Below, in pieces: positions 18,001 through 20,777 of a DNA stretch of 20,777 nucleotides. Origin of the DNA: Verrucomicrobiota bacterium (GTDB lineage Bacteria > Verrucomicrobiota > Verrucomicrobiia > Verrucomicrobiales > DEV007). The stretch lies in contig JAHDCN010000006.1 of assembly GCA_020629815.1 (NCBI GenBank), positions 1 to 20,777 on the forward strand, written 5' to 3'. A program made the position numbers and the translations under genes. The notes beneath the pieces are model-generated. The model did no database searches. It had not been told where the DNA came from and worked only from the letters and a program-made list of their open reading frames with translations. Numbering within the stretch: position 1 is the first letter of the stretch; the number at the start of each line of letters is the position of its first letter.

Positions 18001-20777
18001 TTTGACACTCAGCTCAATGACACGATCACCGCCAATGAGATGGTGGAGAATATCGCTTCAGTTGATTGGGATAGCCTCCCTTCAGAGCCGGGTGACCCGG
18101 ATTTCACCGAAGAACGCTCCGGTAGCGACAGTGATGATGCGGATATCAAGACTGGTGCCTTTGTTGATATTGAAAAGGTAATCGTAGGAACCGATCTGGA
18201 TCACACCGAAGTGGACCAGCACAATGTGCCGGGGGAAGAGCCTGTGGGCGATAACCTCTGGAATGTTCAAGTCGTAAATCTGACCAGTGAGTCAAGCACG
18301 ACGACGCTTACTCCGGGGATTAATACCATTACCGCCCGAGGACAGGAAATTGATGTTCACGTTGAAGAGAACAATGGCGAGAACTGGTTGCTCATTGGGC
18401 GTGGTCGAGAAGGATGGGAGTTTGATACGGATGGTCAGGGAGATGCGGCAGAGGTGAGCCAGGGCTTGGGAACTTCTGCTGCCTTCGATCCAGCTGCCTA
18501 CAGTGATGCTGTAGTTAATGATATCCTGCAGCAGCTTGGTGTTGGGATGGACGAAGTAGAAATAAGGCTGAAGCGTGCATCTACGGCTGATGGAACTGGT
18601 GAATACCAAGAGGTACGCTGGAGGGATTTTGTCGGAAACGATAATGCCTTTACTTTTGATTTTGAGGACAATCAGTATTCCATAGAAACAGAGTATGTTA
18701 ATGCTCCTGCCGGCCTCACGGGGGCTGCAACAGGAACTCAACCCACTGGCAATACTCGAGATACCTATCTGGTAAATCCTGCAACCACAAATAACGCTGG
18801 CCGTGTCTTTACCTGGCCCTGGAATCAGCACGGCTCACAAAGAGGATTCAGCTACGGTGCTGGTGTGAATGGGGTTAACGATGCGACGGACCCTAATTCC
18901 TTCCTTTGGGAAAATAGTGGCACTGCCTATACAGGAGCTTCCGGCGAAAACCATGCGATCCCCTACACCGAAATCTACATCCGACCGATCTCGGGTGATC
19001 TAACTCTGGATTCAAACAATTCCAATCTGATTGCCAATGGGAGTTTTGAAGTGAATTCCGGCACAGGCGCATGGACCGGGAACTCGAATGAGCTGGGCTC
19101 AAACCCGCGCGATGCGTCGTCTGGAACTGTGAATGAATGGCTAAGAACCGGGCGAACCTGGCTTTACGAAGATATTGGTGGAGCAAATTTCCCGGACGGT
19201 GAGTTCGCGGCGTCAGTTGATGCTCGCTCCGACATTGGCGGGATCGATGTTCTTGCACAGGAAGGCCTGAATCTGGAAGCGGGCACAACCTACACGCTGA
19301 CGTTTGACTTGTTTGGACCGAATGTCGGTGCAACGGAGCCTTTGGACGTCCGTTTCACACATGGTTACACCGATCCATTGGATCCAACTAGCGGAACCGG
19401 CGTTACCATTATTGATGAGCAGAGCACTGTCGGTAATGACGGAGATATTGAGACCGTTACGGTCGAGTTCACGCCAACTGTGACGGCAAGCTATGCCATC
19501 CAGTTTTTCATGGATGGCACGGGTGCGACTAATAACCATGTCTACATTGATAATGTGAGTCTGGTAGCGCCTGCCGTGGCATCTACCTCGAATCCGACTT
19601 TTGCGGAATGGCAAACGATCTGGAACGAAGTCGACAATGGTCAGCCGATTTCCTTTGGTGGTGGAGGTAATGCAACTCAATCCGTAGATCAGGAAACCGC
19701 CTTCGACTATGCGGGTGATGCCGGGGGCTTTGGCACGAACAATGCCATCGGCACTATCAACAACGACGGTCCGGGCGGAGGTGACGGGCCGTTCGCTCCG
19801 AATGGAAGCGAAGGGGATAACTTTAGCGTTCGGGGACAGACCTTCATTCAGTTCGATCAGGCCGGAACCTATACCATTGCTTTTGGCAGTGCGGATGGTC
19901 GCACGCTTGCCCTGACAGAAGCCGTGCCGGGATCGGCTCCAGGTTACACAGGGTTCACCGCTCAAGGTGGTGATGGAGATGCTGGCTTCACAGCCGGGAG
20001 CACTACGATTGGATTAACTGAAGGCGCTCTTGTGGCGACGGGCGACCTTGGGTTTACCGGCGATTCATCTGCCTTTGCAGGTCGTGATAACGGCCAGCGC
20101 ATTAATATCGACAAGACGTATGCCATGAATCTTACAGCTGGGACTTACCAGCTGGATGAGCTGGAGTTCCGGCACACAACAACTGCAGCGGGTGGCTCGA
20201 TCACTCCCTTTCTCGTGGTGGAAACCGGTACAACGGATGAGTTTGAGGTGATTTGGTTGGGGGCGGCGCAGAATCTTACTGCAGCTACAAGCGCCGTTGA
20301 GATGATTGATCTGTCCGGAGAGTCTTTTACCCTGGCGGCTGATGCTACGGTTTACCTGGGTTTTCAACAAACGGGAGGTGCTGGCATTCTCAGAACGAAC
20401 GGAATTGGCACAACGGCCCATGATAACGATACCACCGCAGCGCCAACTGCAGTTGGGCAAATTATTGATGGTGGCGATGGGGCTGGTCCTAATGCTCCAA
20501 GCTGGACTCAGCCAACATGGGGAAATACATTTGCTATAAGTCTGGGGCTTCTCGAAGGCGGATTCACACCATCACAAACGACCGGCACGTTTACGGTAGA
20601 GGCAGGCGACGTTCTTTTTCTTGATGCCTTTTATTTCGAAGACGCAGGAGCTGATTTCGGTGAGATTTCGATTTCCAGCGATGGAACGAATTTTGAACTG
20701 CTGTCTTCTGATGCCCTTGGTGATACGGTTCACATCTCCTCCGACCCTGCACCTTTCCTCGACTTCGCGGACGACGA
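2872..20777 (+). CDS. Giant LEPR-motif, multi-module surface/adhesin-like protein (5968+ residues, 3' end outside window)
   Basis: One frame is open from ATG 2872 to the right edge: 5968 full codons with no stop, read line by line. An in-frame TAG at 2866-2868 fixes the upstream limit; ATG 2872 is preferred over TTG 2869. The protein is Asp/Asn/Gly/Thr-rich, and I read a single cysteine (TGT 4093-4095, residue 408). Order: basic N-terminus with LEPR motif (1-58); DUF11/D2-like beta modules (about 100-1316); three super-repeats of X-Y-Z modules (1316-5097); then a fourth Y module start, a fibrinogen-like domain (5151-5372), a carbohydrate-binding-like jelly roll (5385-5568) and a PA14-like region. 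Family knowledge: LEPR-XLL and DUF11 proteins of PVC bacteria are predicted exported and very long. Adhesion, matrix attachment or a cell-surface fibre is inferred. No protease, polymerase or other enzyme motif is seen, and no C-terminal anchor is visible because the end is missing. Confidence 0.95.
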   Translation, partial: MQNYSKSEVRKNWYFQRSRMRANRKWLERLLRKRGNRRAEKRALQMEALEPRVLFSGAPVPEVTVDMGQPQENFAALVPLPPDPATGNEEGGQPGVAGVGDEEMIGEHVDFTITFNNDGDSTGYAPYIDFTMDAGLTFASSGVDPDTGSPIFDADVATLKGTEIGSEIQAVAQVFDIDAAILELQAEADAWLTDLNGGVPSVYDFTQTFNTGTPNDPANLTFNADLKASYDVLQNLKLGLTTTATPVFGQVPDPNNPGTPLENRLQYFDTTSTDPILTPEGNPVGPQDKFWIRPYTTIDVTSLHQQQDLDRLFRLRVDHPITENSLPVSGSGGAPDKILTNDLGHGDVYYTLALPFGSYTTGQPVSIIEFEARIDPDRGAQVFYDDDGSPRSDFELGVDSIGAFAFGCDPFDNPDEDPIIAGTASGDSVVPQVVELVKHGPKEAVKLGPSFPNLYSLYVDVAAGETLEDLRIEDVIPDGLVYVPNSITIQYRNGATAEGVRVGQPGGADPDGGYTQAQLDSFVDNDNPNVPGGTLDITWDSFTGADNVNGNGDFDSSLENDFGTGNVGGSPDWDIYITYEAYAPEFKADGSANSGEVSNDAKLTATHNGRDVIDDDTYDPAAHDDYRLDTDMTSAEIGGAGAGKNRTAIYDESGNRVTGREAIPGDIIEYQIQFTMSDFLALDNLVIEDFLGDGQVYFEDAGLTVGGADGHHAIEDGITTFQSYIALQSKGIGDDAVLLGSFFEDSGGDGGLGQVRTVVPFGQPNITNDIVFNAVTGEWEDGSGNSIGTDAPFGEDLHGDGGTDYMKWVFTGFDENGNRTGALVDGDTDGDGSVEAGLFGFGQGGTFQTEVDGVDLTIDSLDSIDANGDGQNDGLDLDNDGEVDLYHYLAGGLFDPYNDSDASVNNETGTGIGLDGDGDDPGLINAGDPGGYHRFYDEITIDANGEVENGELQHDVPEVPKFTIVYYAKVQPTYQSEEQGGGEGTDLSVDLTDRLSNYVSVAGTQITDFSGDGADGVNPGEDGIHDLLDDEGRPVDADGNVIAVLPVTYGDEIDQRLDGAHVDLAPASIDKDVVAINNVSDDPADAISIFNTENGGGPGLDQTDFLGEGDPDGSIDNSKLRVGDTVTYRLTTTLPYASGEDIKVEDFLPLPVFDVSTDYPQGLVQIGNYDGSTNATLPNAFLSQDGNPNGSFIEWAYGPAHDIGTDRILDSFGNPIDIDLEFDPTPDLGNEDSQAGTVYFNTNNNSITWNFGTWNEQDDGDLNTNGAVIDIIFTVKVNTSPFSDGLFLTNEASLEFDNTDQDETSESSIMPIELLGPELNIRKGIIELTPEGDSGGASFSGGGVGDGLTAEGLDLDLTAGGVTSAFLHGVDTITNEDQLDSWAAVIDSNVVNADAGDVATFGIFVENVGGGDAYDVVITDSLFDGPLNTDNFQTSQTVLVDSDATDTAGGYDLSSLNLQIATGDGEVLSGSAFLIDGVTEVDLGGGIPGGSDFTLFYTPGETQTISAAGVTVSDGTTIQIPPGNTFLPESLFISVDTTGNVVPVGDPVEPYHVTIRDVEVTNDDGELTGFGYLQDHNGEIVGFIDYRTGLATFGQELQFDGDGNVVVIAATGAADTVAATIPSGAPEGYLGFDVDEITYTDAALKENELFENEVRNGNLFTNLDHTEVVPNTVVLTVNSGTGDLPQGVSIELRDDGQGNLYAVDPLGDFTADPPSTSPPNVTIGGTTYPVVGVIDYESGEVDIRLAINWDMDTTFNVTDAIGATTSESGTGTLVSGGSKMQASQTLTGAPVLPGTVRILQGPDQELQDAGNGFLVDSRNIPLGTIDYTTGEIDFTISSTDTSYTVVYDGLGSQAANANNVLTVQDGVLTAPTELTLDNDVIVPGSVNFTDPVHGNITDDGRGNLLNVDGTIVGTITYAANPLDGTPAGAIAFSVVETLSLSANYATANTFQITFDDFAVDGREGIIQAGRDETVVDGGIPTNETGSNVLVITYDLELSDSWQPDEELTNEVALESYSNGDEGENLIFRERETDIATIEGRDVEIDKRILGSSHEATGVFNVFAEDHGLIGVENYTLSNTQDFNLNEDGIVPGSVDINFPDAENYTVILGDGRQATANVEAAYNIVDDGEGHLINTVRNVGFGGSHLVNGNTNDTGLPVFGSNVWGGAGGHINIVPGTFEVVHTDRIDDPFTNTTRNVTSYEEVIVDSATGIANPGATADDLTTTEGIILKHVDREIYGVPFGGYGIRGQNTGIIDDFNSLTPPGSDPFRQGFYDQSISTFYLDSHLEPGSITLDVNIAGVQMTLTDVPALTASGAAGTGTSFNTGTGVLVDGSSNVIANIDYETGEVVFVQANAPLNEVIASYTSYYGTVDYEDGSLDLPDDANFLSNNSFNGSDSNNPDFTGSFTFSNRFNHGLADITYDRVVGTVDYDAGEISIVQDFNNHNHRVTGTLEHYEAEIDYQFTDGVGSDEIANAGNPDRSYDVAVGEEVIYGIVVTIPEGTTEELTITDYLPEGLELLDIEIVTQADQSEGMLETDFALDGNMPPFNLVVGNQVIAQRDIQWTHANDELGDDDPFNFPNDHGYSAGPDEPYGVFGGQDIQIRFMDGFVNAHDPIQDDSDNDATDPIDSAQNNTFMLRLVTRVLNAEDYDPTANAVDPADSGVDDLDTETVVTAETELVNTTGTSFGQETGSPTGNFNGALLTNTADATYTTGQGIDVVLETEDVNIEIVEPDLNVEKVILGADEVGTLSNFPGGIDYEVNRGQPVTYQVTVEHTEQSNADAYNVNIHDVMLATDFASPTLSETLELVSFTIQSSGDSFNGGAPLTLFTGGAFSAAPTIATNSSYNLPELFSLDSNGDIVPFNFADFQTGLNFDANTATSHDLEGTSYGNNGEASFNLNFAHLPLDEDLVITYTVNVLDESLINNNDSDSDAEQNDVENRVDITWYSLPDRGDTINDPFGNTDQGSNPEVREYTDSDAVAMEIVGPDVDLAIVKGVVSVNPASGAPQTFTQDGTANNDSDDDGNFDDDSFVAIVDESAAGVTAGLNNTTGLPATITSEWLHPEMNATTPNMAWNAQLDRDLLTENGGVDAGDVVTYAIIVENQGTSEAFDITLTDVLSLINTSGDTSLGSVANVQVRLGDGTPIAAADFSQTTVDADGDTDLDDLQWTFTGEVLQAGRDQENLALNNTTGSNILVITYEMTIGNNFQALDEVSNAATITEYYSQDDTNPGRANEADPDNDPLLSDQAIVEGRTISVDKQLFTTSLEHTGEEFTESVAFTDPAATTLEGSVIDLSSLANFPENAALEVGSVTVDLNGTVFTEIGTGALIQTGIAEPGPIAFDAAAGTITLTADDIVAGALELDTGSFTFDNGTIKDSSGTIVGSYVNTADDVTTVNLVPGSFASVTSATYDREIADINYNDGLITFTEDVADAPSVGYTPSVSFTRTFGDAGTTDLTPGETVYYDILVTMPEGVVGTAVNGLLITDHLPDGLEVMGLEIVTDPASSTDKATQLANGESDLLTAAFGATAPTFQSVNGNAAAGSSVDLSGAPISGEDVVMDLGIVSNGSDDIVNDTFVVRVEARVLNGLNYNPFANGSDPAASGTSDLDAAEPVATNGAALGSETGSPTGNLEAAILTNTASASFVDGQGETQTLTSGQVNIEIVNPDLIVDKVITSGNLAAPGMDATYEIRVSHSDLSTGDAFDLIIDDALEMAAGRTSAHAYMHTISVLKDGVALSSPADFTDTSDIGPGGANTISLEGFDLALGEELVISYSVRVVDPTGGVLETDNIANGDPAEPLSFTGEDGVSDYQPDIPTSYELEDTIVVTKGYEETFDWTYNGTNINFANPSFVGAETITITATDGTSTTISGVDSQSSYAYAVPAGEDIASITVDHSLERDTDWTFDKDTDTVTFIDFEFDGGESIAATSISTDADILNEAEVTYYNIEDGENNPEVREYQKSDIEGLEVIDPDLDVNLVKSVLSVSRADTSANDPDTFTADVSRDSTTEDLTFATSVDPDTGEDIYSITRATGDFGTDDYSAGDTITIAGTASNDRVYTIVSVDGATITVEEVITVEGPVSSQFAAGDDTVNDTYTAGMTVTSEMLHNESDPTDANIWRDAFDRDLSALNGGVYNGDTVTFGLFVENAGDDEVFEINVTDTWTVGANDLDADAEGAGEIDLASVRVYLGDGTEVDAANYTVSGSLSGGDFAVKFTDFSLASGTDNEDGTNIAIITYDVVVRNDIEDVLYDRETNTAEVDFYTAEDDSITNFAPEDPDGLLTDIAYVETRGAIAEIEKRIFETSEPHTGSEQHNLPGQDVEVTIPASENLILIDDDFSTFGFYGGGSQLRNAVEPGTEGFWIGNGNWRNSNAITVLNPSFEADGLGNNQQDSDIDDWNDPNSGSPGQTSNAWDPPNWQITPRHGSNVAFSRIDPINQTIADPNGTIQAGRSYTLTVEVWDSSAHVTNGYDIELRAFDSGSGTFTVLDAVDEVSDPVPVATSNGGAYTTVTLTFDADSNPALIGQQLDINLVGGGVSPNLVAFDNVRLSYTDPNGFLTHPNGGAGAAVDGAIGKLIDVTGVSDSSLQNLQISLDHLAGDEREDFRIHVWGYVDNGAGSLGNGTLNTGAQGGNSWESSGAGWDQYNLIGDWNANPNVGAAVSAQLVTATDAGWVTSTFDIDLTNLAPLPPQHAGQPPAPSDLSGYDYIVVGIARNGTGSSLSIDNVLLEAIGEGEQTITVPGATDDFVDLVVGETVTYDLEVTFEEGTWNNVVVEDLLPEGLEYVTGSAVIAANDAGITSDTENLAVGESLVPAIDEQTLTFDLGQVVNPGNTVGATDSFTIRLTALVKDVDSNVDGVVKINNATLTALADVAPSANYTVNDDDDASIDIVDPELELRKFVTNDSGALSDNQDSTGAYAVPEGDAGDTFTNTVVVDHNDAESSFDRSTQTFSTTADYSLHDSERADSTADAFDLTIVDTVSDTRLDYKEGTLVVVRHNADGSTTTLTADTDGTVTADEYVLREGADTTAGEGFEIDLAALELEQGLVITFDTQLNDTITANEMVENIASVDWDSLPSEPGDPDFTEERSGSDSDDADIKTGAFVDIEKVIVGTDLDHTEVDQHNVPGEEPVGDNLWNVQVVNLTSESSTTTLTPGINTITARGQEIDVHVEENNGENWLLIGRGREGWEFDTDGQGDAAEVSQGLGTSAAFDPAAYSDAVVNDILQQLGVGMDEVEIRLKRASTADGTGEYQEVRWRDFVGNDNAFTFDFEDNQYSIETEYVNAPAGLTGAATGTQPTGNTRDTYLVNPATTNNAGRVFTWPWNQHGSQRGFSYGAGVNGVNDATDPNSFLWENSGTAYTGASGENHAIPYTEIYIRPISGDLTLDSNNSNLIANGSFEVNSGTGAWTGNSNELGSNPRDASSGTVNEWLRTGRTWLYEDIGGANFPDGEFAASVDARSDIGGIDVLAQEGLNLEAGTTYTLTFDLFGPNVGATEPLDVRFTHGYTDPLDPTSGTGVTIIDEQSTVGNDGDIETVTVEFTPTVTASYAIQFFMDGTGATNNHVYIDNVSLVAPAVASTSNPTFAEWQTIWNEVDNGQPISFGGGGNATQSVDQETAFDYAGDAGGFGTNNAIGTINNDGPGGGDGPFAPNGSEGDNFSVRGQTFIQFDQAGTYTIAFGSADGRTLALTEAVPGSAPGYTGFTAQGGDGDAGFTAGSTTIGLTEGALVATGDLGFTGDSSAFAGRDNGQRINIDKTYAMNLTAGTYQLDELEFRHTTTAAGGSITPFLVVETGTTDEFEVIWLGAAQNLTAATSAVEMIDLSGESFTLAADATVYLGFQQTGGAGILRTNGIGTTAHDNDTTAAPTAVGQIIDGGDGAGPNAPSWTQPTWGNTFAISLGLLEGGFTPSQTTGTFTVEAGDVLFLDAFYFEDAGADFGEISISSDGTNFELLSSDALGDTVHISSDPAPFLDFADD
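3181..4140 (+). other. First beta-module region of the giant protein (DUF11-like start)
   Basis: Residues about 104-423. It opens with IGEHVDFTITFNNDGDSTGY then APYIDFTMDAGLTF, a DUF11-type first half (G-x-x-V-x-[FY]-x-[IV]-x-[FVT]-x-N). The middle (DVLQNLKLGLTTTATPVFGQ and onwards) has no motif I recognise. The end (VYYTLALPFGSYTTGQPVSI) looks like a second beta module. It contains the only cysteine codon I read in the whole gene (residue 408, FGCDPF). Function is unassigned beyond structural beta-sandwich. Confidence 0.5.
4165..4680 (+). other. DUF11/D2-like module with Lys-Asp-Asn triad
   Basis: Residues about 432-604. First strand VVELVKHGP (Lys codon 4183), central LRIEDVIPDGLVYVPNSI (Asp codon 4291) as in 'ITDxLPxGL' modules, and last strand GEVSNDAKLTAT (Asn codon 4666). 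This is the earliest clear example of the K...D...N pattern that recurs through the protein. Confidence 0.55.
4786..5880 (+). other. D2-like module with Asp-rich calcium-type loops
   Basis: Residues about 639-1004. The module motif is AIPGDIIEYQIQFTMSDF, then LVIEDFLGDGQVYF (Asp codon 4936). Between 5344 and 5640 there are clustered Asp/Gly loops: DGDTDGDGS (5344-5370), DANGDGQNDGLDLDNDGEVD (5464-5523) and LDGDGDDPG (5608-5634). These resemble thrombospondin type-3 or dockerin-like calcium-binding loops. The last strand RLSNYVSVAGT carries Asn (codon 5860). Calcium binding is inferred from the loop pattern only. Confidence 0.55.
6070..6816 (+). other. Y-type (D2-like) module preceding the super-repeats
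   Basis: Residues about 1067-1315. First strand ASIDKDVVAI (Lys codon 6082); LRVGDTVTYRLTTTLP and IKVEDFLPLPVFDV (Asp codon 6307); last strand FLTNEASLEFDN (Asn codon 6739). It matches the Y modules of the later cycles but lacks the 'TSxxHTG' segment. It is followed directly by the first strand of super-repeat 1. Confidence 0.6.
7495..8680 (+). repeat. Cluster of four 'PGSV...DDGxG...GxIDYxTGE' mini-modules inserted in X1
   Basis: Residues about 1542-1937. Each unit ends with a G-x-I-[DT]-Y-x-x-G-like strand: IVGFIDYRTGLATF (IDY at 7621), VGVIDYESGEVDI (8071), LGTIDYTTGEIDF (8344), VGTITYAANP (8614). Three are preceded by a P-[GN]-[ST]-V strand (VVPNTVVL 7873, VLPGTVRIL 8242, IVPGSVNF 8515) and a loop such as RDDGQGNLYAVD, QDAGNGFLVDS or TDDGRGNLLNVD. 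They lie between the ITD strand (7129) and the ITYD strand (8845) of module X1. Cycles 2 and 3 lack them at this site. I do not recognise a named family with certainty. Confidence 0.65.
9136..10260 (+). repeat. Second cluster of 'PGSV...IDYxTGE' mini-modules inserted in Y1
   Basis: Residues about 2089-2463. Copies or partial copies: IVPGSVDINFPD with VDDGEGHL (9136-9270, the IDY strand absent or diverged), LEPGSITLDV with GVLVDGSSNVIANIDYETGE (IDY at 9892), YGTVDYEDGSLDL (9979), VVGTVDYDAGEISI (10150) and EAEIDYQFTDG (10243). A related copy sits in the same slot of cycle 2: LVPGSFASV with EIADINYNDGLITF (13054-13140). The placement between the HTG motif and the PEG motif of Y modules is the same in both cycles. 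Confidence 0.6.
11821..14772 (+). repeat. Super-repeat 2 (modules X2-Y2-Z2) within the giant protein
   Basis: Residues 2984-3967, the most compact cycle. X2: GPDVDLAIVKGV (11821), SEWLHPEMNATT, GDVVTYAIIVENQGTS (12139) and ITLTD (to 12213), TGSNILVITYEMTI (12436), VSNAATITEYY. Y2: RTISVDKQLFTTSLEHTG (12622), LTPGETVYYDILVTMPEG (13231), LLITDHLPDGLEVMGLEIVT (to 13368), ETGSPTGNLEAAILTNTASA (13732-13791). Z2: VNPDLIVDKVI (13855), ATYEIRVSHSDLSTGDAFD, then an additional module (14332-14700: IVVTKGYEETFDW to ADILNEAEVTYYN), and EVREYQKSDIEGLEVI. Each block aligns in order with super-repeats 1 and 3. Confidence 0.8.
14773..18159 (+). repeat. Super-repeat 3 (modules X3-Y3-Z3) within the giant protein
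   Basis: Residues 3968-5096. X3: DPDLDVNLVKSVLSV (14773), SEMLHNESDPTD, GDTVTFGLFVENAGDD (15268) and INVTD (to 15342), NIAIITYDVVV (15550), RETNTAEVDFYT. Y3: AIAEIEKRIFETSEPHTG (15733), then an inserted jelly-roll block (about 15840-17090), VVGETVTYDLEVTFEEGTW (17104), VVEDLLPEGLEYV, KINNATLTAL. Z3: DPELELRKFV (17527), NTVVVDHNDAESSFD, VENIASVDWDSLPSEPGDP (18043). The Y3 end lacks the ETGSPTGN segment shared by cycles 1 and 2. Confidence 0.78.
15841..17090 (+). other. Inserted jelly-roll (carbohydrate-binding-like) block in Y3
   Basis: Residues about 4324-4740. One domain covers 15970-16512: AITVLNPSFEADG, then AGRSYTLTVEVWDSS and YTTVTLTFDADSNPALIGQQ, ending VAFDNVRLSYTD. This is the NPSFE...G..YTL...V.FDNVRL layout of CBM4/9-like or DUF642-like jelly rolls. 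A second segment covers 16561-17065: GAIGKLIDVTGVSDSSLQNL through DLSGYDYIVVGIARN to SLSIDNVLLEAI, probably another beta sandwich. Sugar binding is inferred from the fold-type pattern; binding residues cannot be named. Confidence 0.55.
18160..18321 (+). other. Start of a fourth Y module (HTG-type first strand)
   Basis: Residues about 5097-5150. FVDIEKVIVGTDLDHTEVDQ matches the Y-module openings at 8995, 12631 and 15739, including the Lys of the first strand (codon 18175). It directly follows the Z3 end, so an X module is skipped. The matching D2 motif and last strand are not reached in the remaining 2.4 kb of the window. Confidence 0.6.
18322..18987 (+). other. Fibrinogen-C-terminal-like domain
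   Basis: Residues 5151-5372. It opens NTITARGQEIDVHVEENNGE then NWLLIGRGREGWEF (codons about 18394-18423), which resembles the 'GGW.L.GRG..GW' opening of fibrinogen-related domains. A Trp/Gly-rich second half follows: RVFTWPWNQHGSQRGFSYGA and ENHAIPYTEIYIRP. Length (about 222 residues) fits the family. Fibrinogen-related domains bind glycans or acetylated groups in other systems. The usual disulfides are absent, as there is no cysteine. The call is by motif resemblance only. Confidence 0.5.
19024..19575 (+). other. Carbohydrate-binding-like jelly-roll module
   Basis: Residues 5385-5568. NLIANGSFEVNSGTGAWTGN opens it; GLNLEAGTTYTLTFDLFGPN is the mid strand pair; ASYAIQFFMDGTGAT and HVYIDNVSLVAP close it. 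This is the NGSFE...W...AG.TYTL.F...IDNVSL pattern of CBM4/9-like modules and is similar in layout to the block at 15970-16512. Confidence 0.6.
19588..20777 (+). other. PA14-like / beta-rich region at the window edge
   Basis: Residues about 5573-5969, incomplete. GDNFSVRGQTFIQFDQAGTY then TIAFGSADGRTLAL (19819-19917) has the 'F..pGtY.F...SdDG..L' look of PA14-like modules. The following stretch (AYAMNLTAGTYQLDELEFRH-like strands, DLSGESFTLAADATVYLGFQ) looks like another beta sandwich. The last visible part (TFTVEAGDVLFLDAFYFEDA) ends at the edge without a stop. No anchor or sorting motif is seen. Confidence 0.4.

Noticed and set aside
6817..18159. DNA-level tandem repeats or recent duplication in the super-repeat region
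   Set aside because: The similarity is clear only in protein sequence; even the best blocks (ETGSPTGN) differ at many third codon positions, so a recent copy or assembly collapse is unlikely.
19960..20000. GGDGDAGF and nearby GGGDG stretches as RTX calcium repeats
   Set aside because: They are isolated and not in tandem nonapeptide register; RTX domains need many consecutive GGxGxDxUx units.
2872..20777. Possible split into several genes or a frameshift inside the giant frame
   Set aside because: Every 60-base line from 2881 onward begins on a codon and I read no in-frame stop; module motifs continue in the same frame to the edge.
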